Shown: positions 1 to 5,648 of the stretch, piece by piece | Layout of the letters: every line of letters begins with the position of its first letter | How positions within the stretch are numbered: position 1 is the first letter of the stretch | Source of the DNA: a bacterium | Lineage (GTDB): Bacteria; UBA3054 | Direction: 5' to 3' | Length of the DNA: 9,119 nt | Assembly (NCBI GenBank): GCA_017538635.1 | Contig: JAFYIM010000276.1 | Location: forward strand, 1 to 9,119 | Translations under genes and position numbers: made by a program | Notes under the pieces: model-generated | The model's input: only the letters and a program-made list of their open reading frames with translations | Told to the model about the DNA's origin: nothing | Databases searched by the model: none

Positions 1-540
1 CTCGCTTCCAATTTCGGCATTCCGGAAGAGAAGATCCTTTCCCTCTGCCCGAATCTGCCGCCAGTGCCCGGAAGGCTTGAATTCATGCCGAACAAGCTTG
101 GCGTCGTAATAGTCATCGACTACGCCCACACCGACGACGCCCTGCGCAACGTCATGAAATGCCTGAGAGAGATAACCGAAAACTCCCTCTGGATCGTCTT
201 CGGCTGCGGCGGCGACCGCGACAAGACAAAGCGCCCGAAAATGGGCCGCGCCGCCGAGGAGATGGCCGACAAGGTCGTCATAACGACCGACAACCCCAGG
301 ACCGAAGATCCGGAAGCGATAGTAAAAGACATCACTGACGGCATGAAACTGAAAAAACACGTCGTGATATTGGACCGCAAGGAAGCTATCGAGCACGCCG
401 TGAAGGAAGCCAAGGAAGGCGACGTCGTTTTGATCGCCGGCAAGGGGCACGAAACTTACCAGGAGATCAACCGCGTCTTCTACGACTGCGACGAACGTAT
501 GATAACCAAAGAGATCATCTCAAAGATAGAAAATGCTTAA
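1..540 (+). CDS. murE: MurE, UDP-MurNAc-tripeptide synthetase (meso-diaminopimelate-adding), 3' part
   Basis: C-terminal 179 codons of MurE, the cytoplasmic ATP-dependent ligase that adds the third stem-peptide residue to UDP-MurNAc-L-Ala-D-Glu. The frame is open from base 1, so the start and the ATP-binding P-loop lie upstream of the window. Visible family landmarks are VPGRLE (from base 64), the DYAHTDDAL motif at the start of the C-terminal domain (118-144), GCGGDRDKTKRP, the DNPR motif at 289-300 and GKGHE at 439-453. In characterised MurE enzymes DNPR contacts meso-diaminopimelate, whereas lysine-adding enzymes differ there, so meso-DAP peptidoglycan is inferred. In most homologues the first motif reads DYAHTPDAL; here Asp replaces Pro. 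The stop codon overlaps the start of murF by 8 nt, indicating translational coupling. Identification is secure; only the N-terminal two thirds is unseen. Confidence 0.96.
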   Translation, partial: LASNFGIPEEKILSLCPNLPPVPGRLEFMPNKLGVVIVIDYAHTDDALRNVMKCLREITENSLWIVFGCGGDRDKTKRPKMGRAAEEMADKVVITTDNPRTEDPEAIVKDITDGMKLKKHVVILDRKEAIEHAVKEAKEGDVVLIAGKGHETYQEINRVFYDCDERMITKEIISKIENA

Positions 541-1903
541 GTTCACACACGAAGACATCAGAACCGCTCTGGGCGGAACCTTCTCCTTCACAGGAAATGA
601 ACCGAAGGAACCTATGGGCGTCACTTGCGACACCAGAAAACTGGAGCCCGGCGATCTTTTCGTCGGCATCAGGGGAGGAGACTCCCCCGCCGTCGCAAAA
701 AAAGCCTTGGACGGCAAAGCCGCCGCCTGCATCCTGAGCTGCGAAGCTCCGGAAGGACTGGCCTGCTACCGCGTCATAGACACCGTGAAAGCCCTGCAGG
801 ATCTTGCCGCCTACCAGCGGGCGCGGGTGCAGATACCGATGATCGGCGTGACCGGCTCCTGCGGCAAGACCACCACCAAGAACATGCTCGGTTCGATCCT
901 TCAGACGCTGGGCGAAACGCTCGTTACGGAAGGGAACCTCAACAACGATATAGGGCTTCCCATTACGCTGCTCAGACTCTGCGAAGATCACCGCTACGCC
1001 GTCGTGGAGATGGGCATGAACCACAAGGGCGAGATCCTTGCCCTTAGCCGCCTGGCCCACCCCGACGCGGCCATCATAACAAACGTCGGAAGCGCTCACA
1101 TAGAATTCCTGGGCAGCAGGGAGAACATCGCGCTTGCCAAAGCCGAGATCTTCCGCGGCGTGCCGCCCTGCGGGAAAGTGGCGCTGCCAATAGACAGCGA
1201 CTTCTTTGAAAAACTTTCCGAAATGGCGAAGCACCTTGATCTGAACATCGTAAGTTTCGGCAAAGGCGGCGATTTTGAATTCGTAATAAAAGAAGAGTGT
1301 GAAAGAGGACTGACGGGCACGTTGAAAACGCCGATGGGGTGCGTAGAATTGACCGTCCCCGTCCTCGGCGCCTACAACGCCGGCAACATCGCGGGAGCCG
1401 CGGCCGGCGCCTACGCTTTGACGGAAGACGTCAATTTGGCGACTTTGAAGTCCGGTTTGGAATCCGTCAAGGGCGAAAAACTCAGGAACGAAATGCACGA
1501 GCACAAGGGCGCGCGCTTCATATTGGACTGCTACAACGCGAACCCCGATTCCATGGCGGCCTCGCTCACGATGCTAAAGGAACTCAATGTTAAGGGCCGG
1601 AAAGCCGCTCTCCTCGGCGACATGCTGGAGATTGGCGAGAAAGCCAAGAGCGCCCACTATGAGCTCGGCAAATTCGCGGCGCAATTTTTGGATGCGCTCT
1701 TCGTGACCGGCGAGTACGCCGAGGATTACGCTGCCGGAGCAAAAGAAGCCAAGAGCAACTGCCTTGTCGCGGTCTGCGAGCCCAAGGACGTGCTGGAGGC
1801 CTTGAAAGCATACGTGAAGGCCGACGACGCGGTGCTCTTCAAAGGGTCCCGCGCCAACAAACTGGAAGATTATTTCTACGAAATGTTCAAAAGCAACCAA
1901 TGA
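533..1903 (+). CDS. murF: MurF, UDP-MurNAc-tripeptide:D-Ala-D-Ala ligase
   Basis: Complete 456-aa Mur ligase that attaches D-Ala-D-Ala to UDP-MurNAc-tripeptide in the cytoplasm, making the pentapeptide precursor used by MraY. Length matches the family (about 450 aa). The N-terminal substrate domain (about 1-100) has the usual GVTCDTRK stretch. The central ATPase domain has the P-loop GSCGKTT at residues 108-114, EGNLNNDIGLP, EMGMNHKGEI and NVGSAHIEFLGS; Lys203 in AKAEIF sits where Mur ligases carry a carbamoylated lysine. The C-terminal domain carries LDCYNANPDSM, GDMLEIGEKA and the late FKGSRANKLE motif. The ATG at 533 lies inside the end of murE (ATGCTTAA) and gives a normal MurF N-terminus; no strong ribosome binding site precedes it, so coupled translation is likely. 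An exceptionally long open frame on the opposite strand is a compositional shadow. Confidence 0.97.
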   Translation: MLKFTHEDIRTALGGTFSFTGNEPKEPMGVTCDTRKLEPGDLFVGIRGGDSPAVAKKALDGKAAACILSCEAPEGLACYRVIDTVKALQDLAAYQRARVQIPMIGVTGSCGKTTTKNMLGSILQTLGETLVTEGNLNNDIGLPITLLRLCEDHRYAVVEMGMNHKGEILALSRLAHPDAAIITNVGSAHIEFLGSRENIALAKAEIFRGVPPCGKVALPIDSDFFEKLSEMAKHLDLNIVSFGKGGDFEFVIKEECERGLTGTLKTPMGCVELTVPVLGAYNAGNIAGAAAGAYALTEDVNLATLKSGLESVKGEKLRNEMHEHKGARFILDCYNANPDSMAASLTMLKELNVKGRKAALLGDMLEIGEKAKSAHYELGKFAAQFLDALFVTGEYAEDYAAGAKEAKSNCLVAVCEPKDVLEALKAYVKADDAVLFKGSRANKLEDYFYEMFKSNQ

Positions 1904-2088
1904 AAAATACAAACAATAAATACAGGAACGGAATGTGTGCGGTGATTGGCGAACTGCTTCTCCCTTCCCCCTACACGAACACACACACCAAATCGGGCAG
2001 CGTCTCTACATCCGCATTCCGGTTGCGGTCTGAGGACTGTTTGTCTTCGGGCCGCAACATCCTGTCAATAAGCGAGGTCAAAGGATAA
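1900..2088 (+). CDS. Possible 62-codon ORF between murF and mraY (doubtful)
   Basis: An open frame starts with an ATG that overlaps the murF stop (ATGA) and ends with TAA one base before the mraY ATG, so its position is what one would expect of a coupled small gene. The product would be a polar 62-residue peptide rich in Ser, Thr and Asn, with no membrane segment, signal peptide, metal motif or family I recognise. No clear ribosome binding site precedes it. The frame runs through a long RNA hairpin (2022-2058) and through the mraY ribosome binding site, which fits a structured spacer better than a gene. Alternatives are a leader peptide read for regulation, or chance. I consider non-coding more likely. 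Confidence 0.15.
   Translation: MKNTNNKYRNGMCAVIGELLLPSPYTNTHTKSGSVSTSAFRLRSEDCLSSGRNILSISEVKG
2022..2058 (+). promoter_or_regulatory. 16-bp RNA hairpin upstream of mraY
   Basis: Bases 2022-2037 pair without interruption with 2043-2058 around the 5-nt loop TGTTT. Thirteen pairs are Watson-Crick and three are G-U wobbles (2029-2051, 2031-2049, 2034-2046). Because the wobbles pair only in RNA, and only in the transcript of this strand, this looks like an RNA structure rather than a DNA palindrome for a dimeric repressor. No run of T follows, so it is not a standard intrinsic terminator. It ends 31 nt before the mraY start. A role in transcript stability, processing or control of mraY translation is inferred. 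Confidence 0.6.
2059..2086 (+). promoter_or_regulatory. mraY ribosome binding region with possible self-sequestering stem
   Basis: Two purine-rich candidates precede the mraY ATG at 2090: GAGG at 2074-2077 (12-nt spacing, rather long) and AAAGGA at 2080-2085 (4-nt spacing, rather short). ATCCT at 2059-2063 is complementary to AGGAT at 2082-2086, and its CCT could also pair with AGG at 2075-2077, so either candidate could be masked. The ATCCT block directly abuts the 16-bp hairpin, which would allow stacking. The five-pair stem is weak by itself, so regulation is only a suggestion. Confidence 0.35.
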
Positions 2089-2089
2089 T

Positions 2090-3181
2090 ATGTTCTACTA
2101 TGTTTTCTTCGGATGGCTAAGCGAAAGCGTTCCGGCTTTCCATGTCTTCAAGTATATCTCGGTGCGCTCCGCGATGGCGGCGGTGACAGCGCTTGTCATC
2201 AGCCTTATCCTGGCCCCCTCCCTTATCCGCTGGCTGTACATGATGAAGATCGGCCAGGAGATCAGACGCGACGAATGCCCGCCTTTGCACCTCCTTCACA
2301 AGAACAAGCAGGGCGTCCCGACCATGGGCGGCATATTGATCCTTCTGGCCGTAACGGTCTCCACGCTTCTCTGGGCGCAGTTCTCCCTATATACGATGCT
2401 CGCCCTGGGCGTTTTCATCTCTTTAGGTCTTCTGGGCTTCGCCGACGACTACACCAAGGTCAAGCAGAAAAACGCTGCGGGCATCTCCGGCAAAACGAAG
2501 CTCGTCGTGCAGTCGCTGGTGGCTCTGGCTGCGGCTCTCATCCTCATTTTCTACGGCAAGGAGAGCTTTCCTTTCTATGTGCCGTTCCTTAAGAATCCTG
2601 TCATCGAAAACCTCGGCTACTATTACATCATCCTCGCTATGCTTGTGATCGTCGGCACTTCCAATGCGGTCAATCTCACGGACGGGCTGGACGGGCTCGC
2701 CATCGGTACGGTGACGATCGCCGCCCTGGCCTACCTTATCCTCGCCTATTGCGCCGGCAACTCCAAGATCGCGGAATACCTCTACATCTATTACGCCAGG
2801 GACGCCGCGGAACTGACTGTATTTCTGTCCGCCCTCGTGGGCGCCGGGCTCGGCTTCCTCTGGTACAACGCACACCCGGCCATGGTCTTCATGGGCGACA
2901 CCGGAAGCCTTGCTTTGGGCGGCGCCATCGGCATCACGGCGCTTTTGGTCAGGAAGGAAGTGCTGCTTCTCATCATAGGTTTTATCTTCGTCATGGAAGC
3001 TTGCTCCGACATCATCCAGGTCGCTTCCTTCAAGCTGACTCAGAAGCGAGTCTTCCGCATGGCACCCATCCATCATCACTTTGAAATGCAGGGCTGGCCC
3101 GAGACCAGAGTCACCATGCGTTTCTTCATCTTAGCCCTCATCTTCGCGATCCTGGGCCTAGCCACACTGAAACTGCAATAA
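2090..3181 (+). CDS. mraY: MraY, phospho-MurNAc-pentapeptide transferase
   Basis: Complete 363-aa polytopic inner-membrane enzyme that transfers phospho-MurNAc-pentapeptide from UDP to undecaprenyl phosphate, making lipid I. Family landmarks in order are PTMGG, the Asp pair in ADDYTKVKQK (Asp119-Asp120), NAVNLTDGLDGLAIG, FMGDTGSLALGG (Asp270 in MGD) and the PIHHHFE loop with its three histidines at 328-330. The aspartates and the His loop are the known Mg2+ and active-site residues. Hydrophobic segments are spread throughout, consistent with about ten membrane helices. The N-terminus (FHVFKYISVRSAMAA) resembles the longer Gram-negative form of about 360 aa; Firmicutes enzymes are shorter. The start at 2090 fits that form. 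It follows the structured spacer and is separated from murD by 13 nt. Confidence 0.97.
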   Translation: MFYYVFFGWLSESVPAFHVFKYISVRSAMAAVTALVISLILAPSLIRWLYMMKIGQEIRRDECPPLHLLHKNKQGVPTMGGILILLAVTVSTLLWAQFSLYTMLALGVFISLGLLGFADDYTKVKQKNAAGISGKTKLVVQSLVALAAALILIFYGKESFPFYVPFLKNPVIENLGYYYIILAMLVIVGTSNAVNLTDGLDGLAIGTVTIAALAYLILAYCAGNSKIAEYLYIYYARDAAELTVFLSALVGAGLGFLWYNAHPAMVFMGDTGSLALGGAIGITALLVRKEVLLLIIGFIFVMEACSDIIQVASFKLTQKRVFRMAPIHHHFEMQGWPETRVTMRFFILALIFAILGLATLKLQ

Positions 3182-3194
3182 GGTAAAGATATTC

Positions 3195-4583
3195 ATGCGC
3201 ATCGCAATAATGGGACTAGCAAAAAGCGGAATGTCCGCTGCTAAATTGGCCCTCGACCTCGGCTACGAAGTGAGTGTCAGCGACGCCTGCTTCAACCATG
3301 GCCACGCAACTAACCCCAGCAAAGAAATGCTGGAAAAAGCCGCGGAACTGAGAAAGAGGGGCGCCTACGTTGAGATAGGCCGTCACACCAGGACCTTCCT
3401 GGAAGGTGCGGATCTATTGGTCCTGTCCCCGGGCGTCAAGCGCGACAACGAGGCTGTCCTCTGGGCTGAGGAAATGGGCGTAGAGGCTGTCGGCGAAGTG
3501 GAGTTCGCCATCCGCCACTGTTTAGGCAAAGTCGTGGCCGTCACCGGCACGAACGGCAAGACCACGACCACTTCCCTCATTTCCCATATCCTCGACGTCG
3601 CCAATGTTCCGCATTTCACCGCCGGCAACATCGGCATTCCTTTGAGCGAATACGCGCTTAAGACTACCGACGAACACATACTGGTCATCGAGATGAGCTC
3701 CTTCCAGCTGGAGACCATAAAGGAATTCTCGCCATACATTTCCGTCTGGCTGAACCTTACCCCTGATCACCTCGACCGTTACGAAAACATAGAAGCCTAC
3801 CGCTCCGCCAAGGAGAACATCTTTCGCCGCCAGAAGCCTGGCACCACCGCCATCATCTGGCACAGCGAAAAGGAAAATGAAGAGAAGATCGTCTCCGCTT
3901 TCAAACTGAAACCTGTGTTTGTTGACGAGACCGGCTGCGACGCTTCTTTGGAAGGGCTGGAGAGAGCTTCCCTTGAAGGCGGCCGCTTCACGCTGCATAT
4001 GAACGGAAAAACGACATTTTGCGGAGAGCCTGAGGCGATGAAGCTTAAAGGCCGCCACAACCATATCAACATGCTCTGCGCCATGGCGGCCTGCAAAACG
4101 CTGGGCGTTGACGAGGACACGATTAAAAAAGCCTGCGAAAGCTTCACTGGCCTAAGCCACCGCATCGAGACTGTGGCGATAAAGGATAACGTCATCTTCG
4201 TTGACGACTCCAAGGGTACAAATCCCGAAGCCACCGTGGAAGCTGTCATGGCTTTCCCGTATCCGCAAGCCCTCATTCTGGGCGGCTATGACAAAGGCAG
4301 CGACTACGCCATGCTCATTCCTTACATGAAAGGAAGGGTGGCCCACGTTCTCCTTATCGGCGCCACCACGGAAAAGTTCAAAGTGATCTTCGGCGGCGAT
4401 TTCCATTGCGTGGAAGTCCGCGATATGAAGGAAGCCGTCGCGAAAGGATATGAACTTCTGGAAGGCAAAGGCGTGGTGCTTCTCTCCCCCGCCTGCGCGT
4501 CCTTTGACATGTACAAAAGTTTCGAGGCCAGGGGCGACGATTTCGCCGACTGCGCCCGTAAGTTCTCTTCAACCGAAAATTAA
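3195..4583 (+). CDS. murD: MurD, UDP-MurNAc-L-Ala:D-glutamate ligase
   Basis: Complete 462-aa cytoplasmic Mur ligase that adds D-Glu to UDP-MurNAc-L-Ala. The N-terminal Rossmann-type domain opens with RIAIMGLAKSGMSAA and includes LLVLSPGV. The central ATPase domain has the P-loop GTNGKTTTT at 118-126, AGNIGIPLSEY, EMSSFQLE and LTPDHLDRY; Lys206 in YRSAKENIF corresponds to the carbamoylated lysine of the family. The C-terminal part has LKGRHNHIN, GLSHRIE, VDDSKGTNPEAT, LGGYDKGSDY and the closing LSPACASFDMYKSFEARGDDF, characteristic of MurD. The length is slightly above the E. coli enzyme (438 aa). The ATG at 3195 starts directly at the nucleotide-fold strand; AAGG at 3180-3183, overlapping the mraY stop, is a plausible ribosome binding site with 11-nt spacing. 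Confidence 0.97.
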   Translation: MRIAIMGLAKSGMSAAKLALDLGYEVSVSDACFNHGHATNPSKEMLEKAAELRKRGAYVEIGRHTRTFLEGADLLVLSPGVKRDNEAVLWAEEMGVEAVGEVEFAIRHCLGKVVAVTGTNGKTTTTSLISHILDVANVPHFTAGNIGIPLSEYALKTTDEHILVIEMSSFQLETIKEFSPYISVWLNLTPDHLDRYENIEAYRSAKENIFRRQKPGTTAIIWHSEKENEEKIVSAFKLKPVFVDETGCDASLEGLERASLEGGRFTLHMNGKTTFCGEPEAMKLKGRHNHINMLCAMAACKTLGVDEDTIKKACESFTGLSHRIETVAIKDNVIFVDDSKGTNPEATVEAVMAFPYPQALILGGYDKGSDYAMLIPYMKGRVAHVLLIGATTEKFKVIFGGDFHCVEVRDMKEAVAKGYELLEGKGVVLLSPACASFDMYKSFEARGDDFADCARKFSSTEN

Positions 4584-4595
4584 CCAACCTTGAAA

Positions 4596-4602
4596 GAGAG
4601 GA
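4596..4602 (+). promoter_or_regulatory. Strong ribosome binding site of the LysM lipoprotein gene
   Basis: GAGAGGA ends 5 nt before the ATG at 4608 and is the best Shine-Dalgarno sequence in the window. It decides the start: an in-frame TTG at 4590 would lie upstream of it and add six charged or polar residues before an otherwise ideal signal peptide. Its strength contrasts with the weak or absent sites of ftsW, murG and murC, suggesting independent and perhaps higher translation of this gene. Confidence 0.75.
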
Positions 4603-4607
4603 ACCAT

Positions 4608-5633
4608 ATGAACAAATCATTCTTAATCTTCCTGTTCACGGTAAGCCTTGTGGGCATCTTCTTCTTCGGCTGCGCCAAGGAGACCCCCCGCACGGACGTC
4701 ACCCTTGAACTTACTTCACCCGACACCATCGAAGCGCTGGTTGAAAAAGACCTCAACACCATCGGCACTTCCTACCAGGACATCGACAACTTCCCGGAAT
4801 CGACGCCCGCCCAGGTCACGTACGTTGACTCTGTGGAAATGCAAAAGCCCCTGAGAGTCCAGAACGACGATTCGCTCTACAAAGGCGAAGAGAGCATCGA
4901 CGATTCTGTCATCACTACCAGCAACGTTTCGCTCTGGGGTCCTGACACCGACAAGACTCTGGAGCCTTTGAGTCCCCGCGAGACTATCTCCGTCGTTCCT
5001 CCCCCGACTGGCGACGTGACGGCCCTCGGAGAAGCCAGCTCCTCCACGCAGCTCTCCCCCGTCGGTACCACTAGCGAGACAACTGCCACGACCAAATCTT
5101 CCTCTTTCCTCCAGCCCAAGCCTGCGACCGAGACTTCTGTTGTTACCGCGCCCAACTCCGGCTACGTCTATCAAGGCAACCAAAGCTCTTCGGGCGGCTA
5201 CGTTGGTCCTTCCGCGGTCACAAGCGGCAATACCTACACCGTCCAGGCCGGCGACAACCTGATCAGGATCGCCAGAAAGTTCGGCGTCAAGGTCAACGAC
5301 CTCTGTGAAGTCAACGGCATTTCCCGCAGCCAGATCCTGAAAGTCGGCCAGGTTCTCCAGATCCCCGGTGAGAAGGCCGCCGTCTCTAATGAACCTGCTC
5401 AGACAAAAGAAGTAGGCGCCTCCATCTCCTCGGTCGTACAGCCCGCGCAGACGCAGCAGGCTGCCGCTGCCCCCGCCGCCTCCGGAACGCAGAATTACAC
5501 CGTTCAGGCCGGCGACAGCTACTGGAAACTTGCCAGGCGCTTCAACTCCTCCGTTGAGGAATTGATGAGCATGAACGGCGCCAGCAGCGACAAACTCAGG
5601 ATCGGCCAGACTATCGTAGTCCCCAACCGTTGA
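4608..5633 (+). CDS. LysM-domain lipoprotein (two C-terminal LysM repeats)
   Basis: Predicted 341-aa exported lipoprotein that probably binds peptidoglycan. It starts MNKS, continues with a hydrophobic core, and has a lipobox-like FFGC with Cys22 as the acylated residue; Phe at -3 and -2 is a loose fit to the consensus. Ala at +2 is compatible with outer-membrane sorting under the E. coli rule. Residues 23-205 are acidic, then Ser/Thr/Pro/Gly-rich and look disordered. Two LysM domains follow, at about 208-253 and 295-341, both beginning with YTVQAGD and separated by an Ala/Gln/Pro-rich linker. LysM binds GlcNAc-containing glycans. No catalytic domain (NlpC/P60, M23 peptidase, amidase) is present, so a structural, anchoring or regulatory role is inferred. 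The gene sits 24 nt after murD and 15 nt before ftsW, where canonical clusters have no gene. Confidence 0.85.
   Translation: MNKSFLIFLFTVSLVGIFFFGCAKETPRTDVTLELTSPDTIEALVEKDLNTIGTSYQDIDNFPESTPAQVTYVDSVEMQKPLRVQNDDSLYKGEESIDDSVITTSNVSLWGPDTDKTLEPLSPRETISVVPPPTGDVTALGEASSSTQLSPVGTTSETTATTKSSSFLQPKPATETSVVTAPNSGYVYQGNQSSSGGYVGPSAVTSGNTYTVQAGDNLIRIARKFGVKVNDLCEVNGISRSQILKVGQVLQIPGEKAAVSNEPAQTKEVGASISSVVQPAQTQQAAAAPAASGTQNYTVQAGDSYWKLARRFNSSVEELMSMNGASSDKLRIGQTIVVPNR
5229..5630 (+). repeat. Duplicated LysM module within the lipoprotein gene
   Basis: The two LysM-coding segments (5229-5366 and 5490-5630) begin with nearly identical DNA: 22 nt at 5235-5256 and 5496-5517 differ at a single base, a silent GTC/GTT change. 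The remaining parts have diverged considerably (for example KFGVKVNDL against RFNSSVEEL). This points to an old internal duplication with strong conservation of the TVQAGD motif and its codons, or with local gene conversion. Confidence 0.7.
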
Positions 5634-5648
5634 TCTACAGCCGCATAA

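Larger units (their letters stand above)
1904..2089 (+). other. Structured murF-mraY spacer
   Basis: This 186-nt stretch is the only long spacer in an otherwise tightly packed operon. It opens A-rich just after murF, then has a C/T-rich tract (about 1959-1972), five AC dinucleotides (1979-1988) and a strong hairpin (2022-2058) before the mraY ribosome binding site. Short complementary blocks recur: TGCGG at 1938-1942 and 2024-2028, CCGCA at 2012-2016 and 2052-2056. They allow alternative pairings. I see no convincing promoter, no U-tract terminator and no known riboswitch core. A cis-acting leader controlling mraY is an inference; an RNA processing site, a small repeat element or an unrecognised small gene are alternatives. 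Confidence 0.45.

Noticed and set aside
515..1504. 329-codon open frame on the minus strand across murF, the longest antisense frame in the window
   Set aside because: It lies antisense to an unmistakable murF, its product has no recognisable motif, and such frames arise from the strong third-position bias of the + strand genes.
1884..1925. A/T-rich stretch around the murF stop as a sigma-70 promoter for mraY
   Set aside because: The best -35-like and -10-like hexamers match poorly and are badly spaced; A-richness alone is not enough.
1979..1988. Five AC dinucleotides as a phase-variation repeat
   Set aside because: Five units are too short for strong slippage, and no supported reading frame depends on them.
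2022..2058. Hairpin as a Rho-independent terminator
   Set aside because: No T-tract follows the stem, and the next essential gene begins 31 nt later with no obvious promoter of its own.
1904..2089. tRNA, CRISPR or mobile-element remnant in the murF-mraY spacer
   Set aside because: There is no cloverleaf, no repeated spacer-repeat pattern, no terminal inverted repeats with target duplication and no transposase fragment.
2084..2092. GATAAT just before the mraY ATG as a -10 box
   Set aside because: There is no -35 element at the right distance, and the position would leave almost no leader; it is better explained as part of the ribosome binding region.
2423..3079. 218-codon minus-strand frame across mraY
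   Set aside because: It lies antisense to the conserved catalytic region of MraY and has a charged low-information product; it is a compositional shadow.
4590..4607. Upstream in-frame TTG as the start of the LysM lipoprotein
   Set aside because: It lies before the strong GAGAGGA site and would add charged residues ahead of a complete signal peptide; the ATG at 4608 is well spaced and gives a normal lipoprotein N-terminus.
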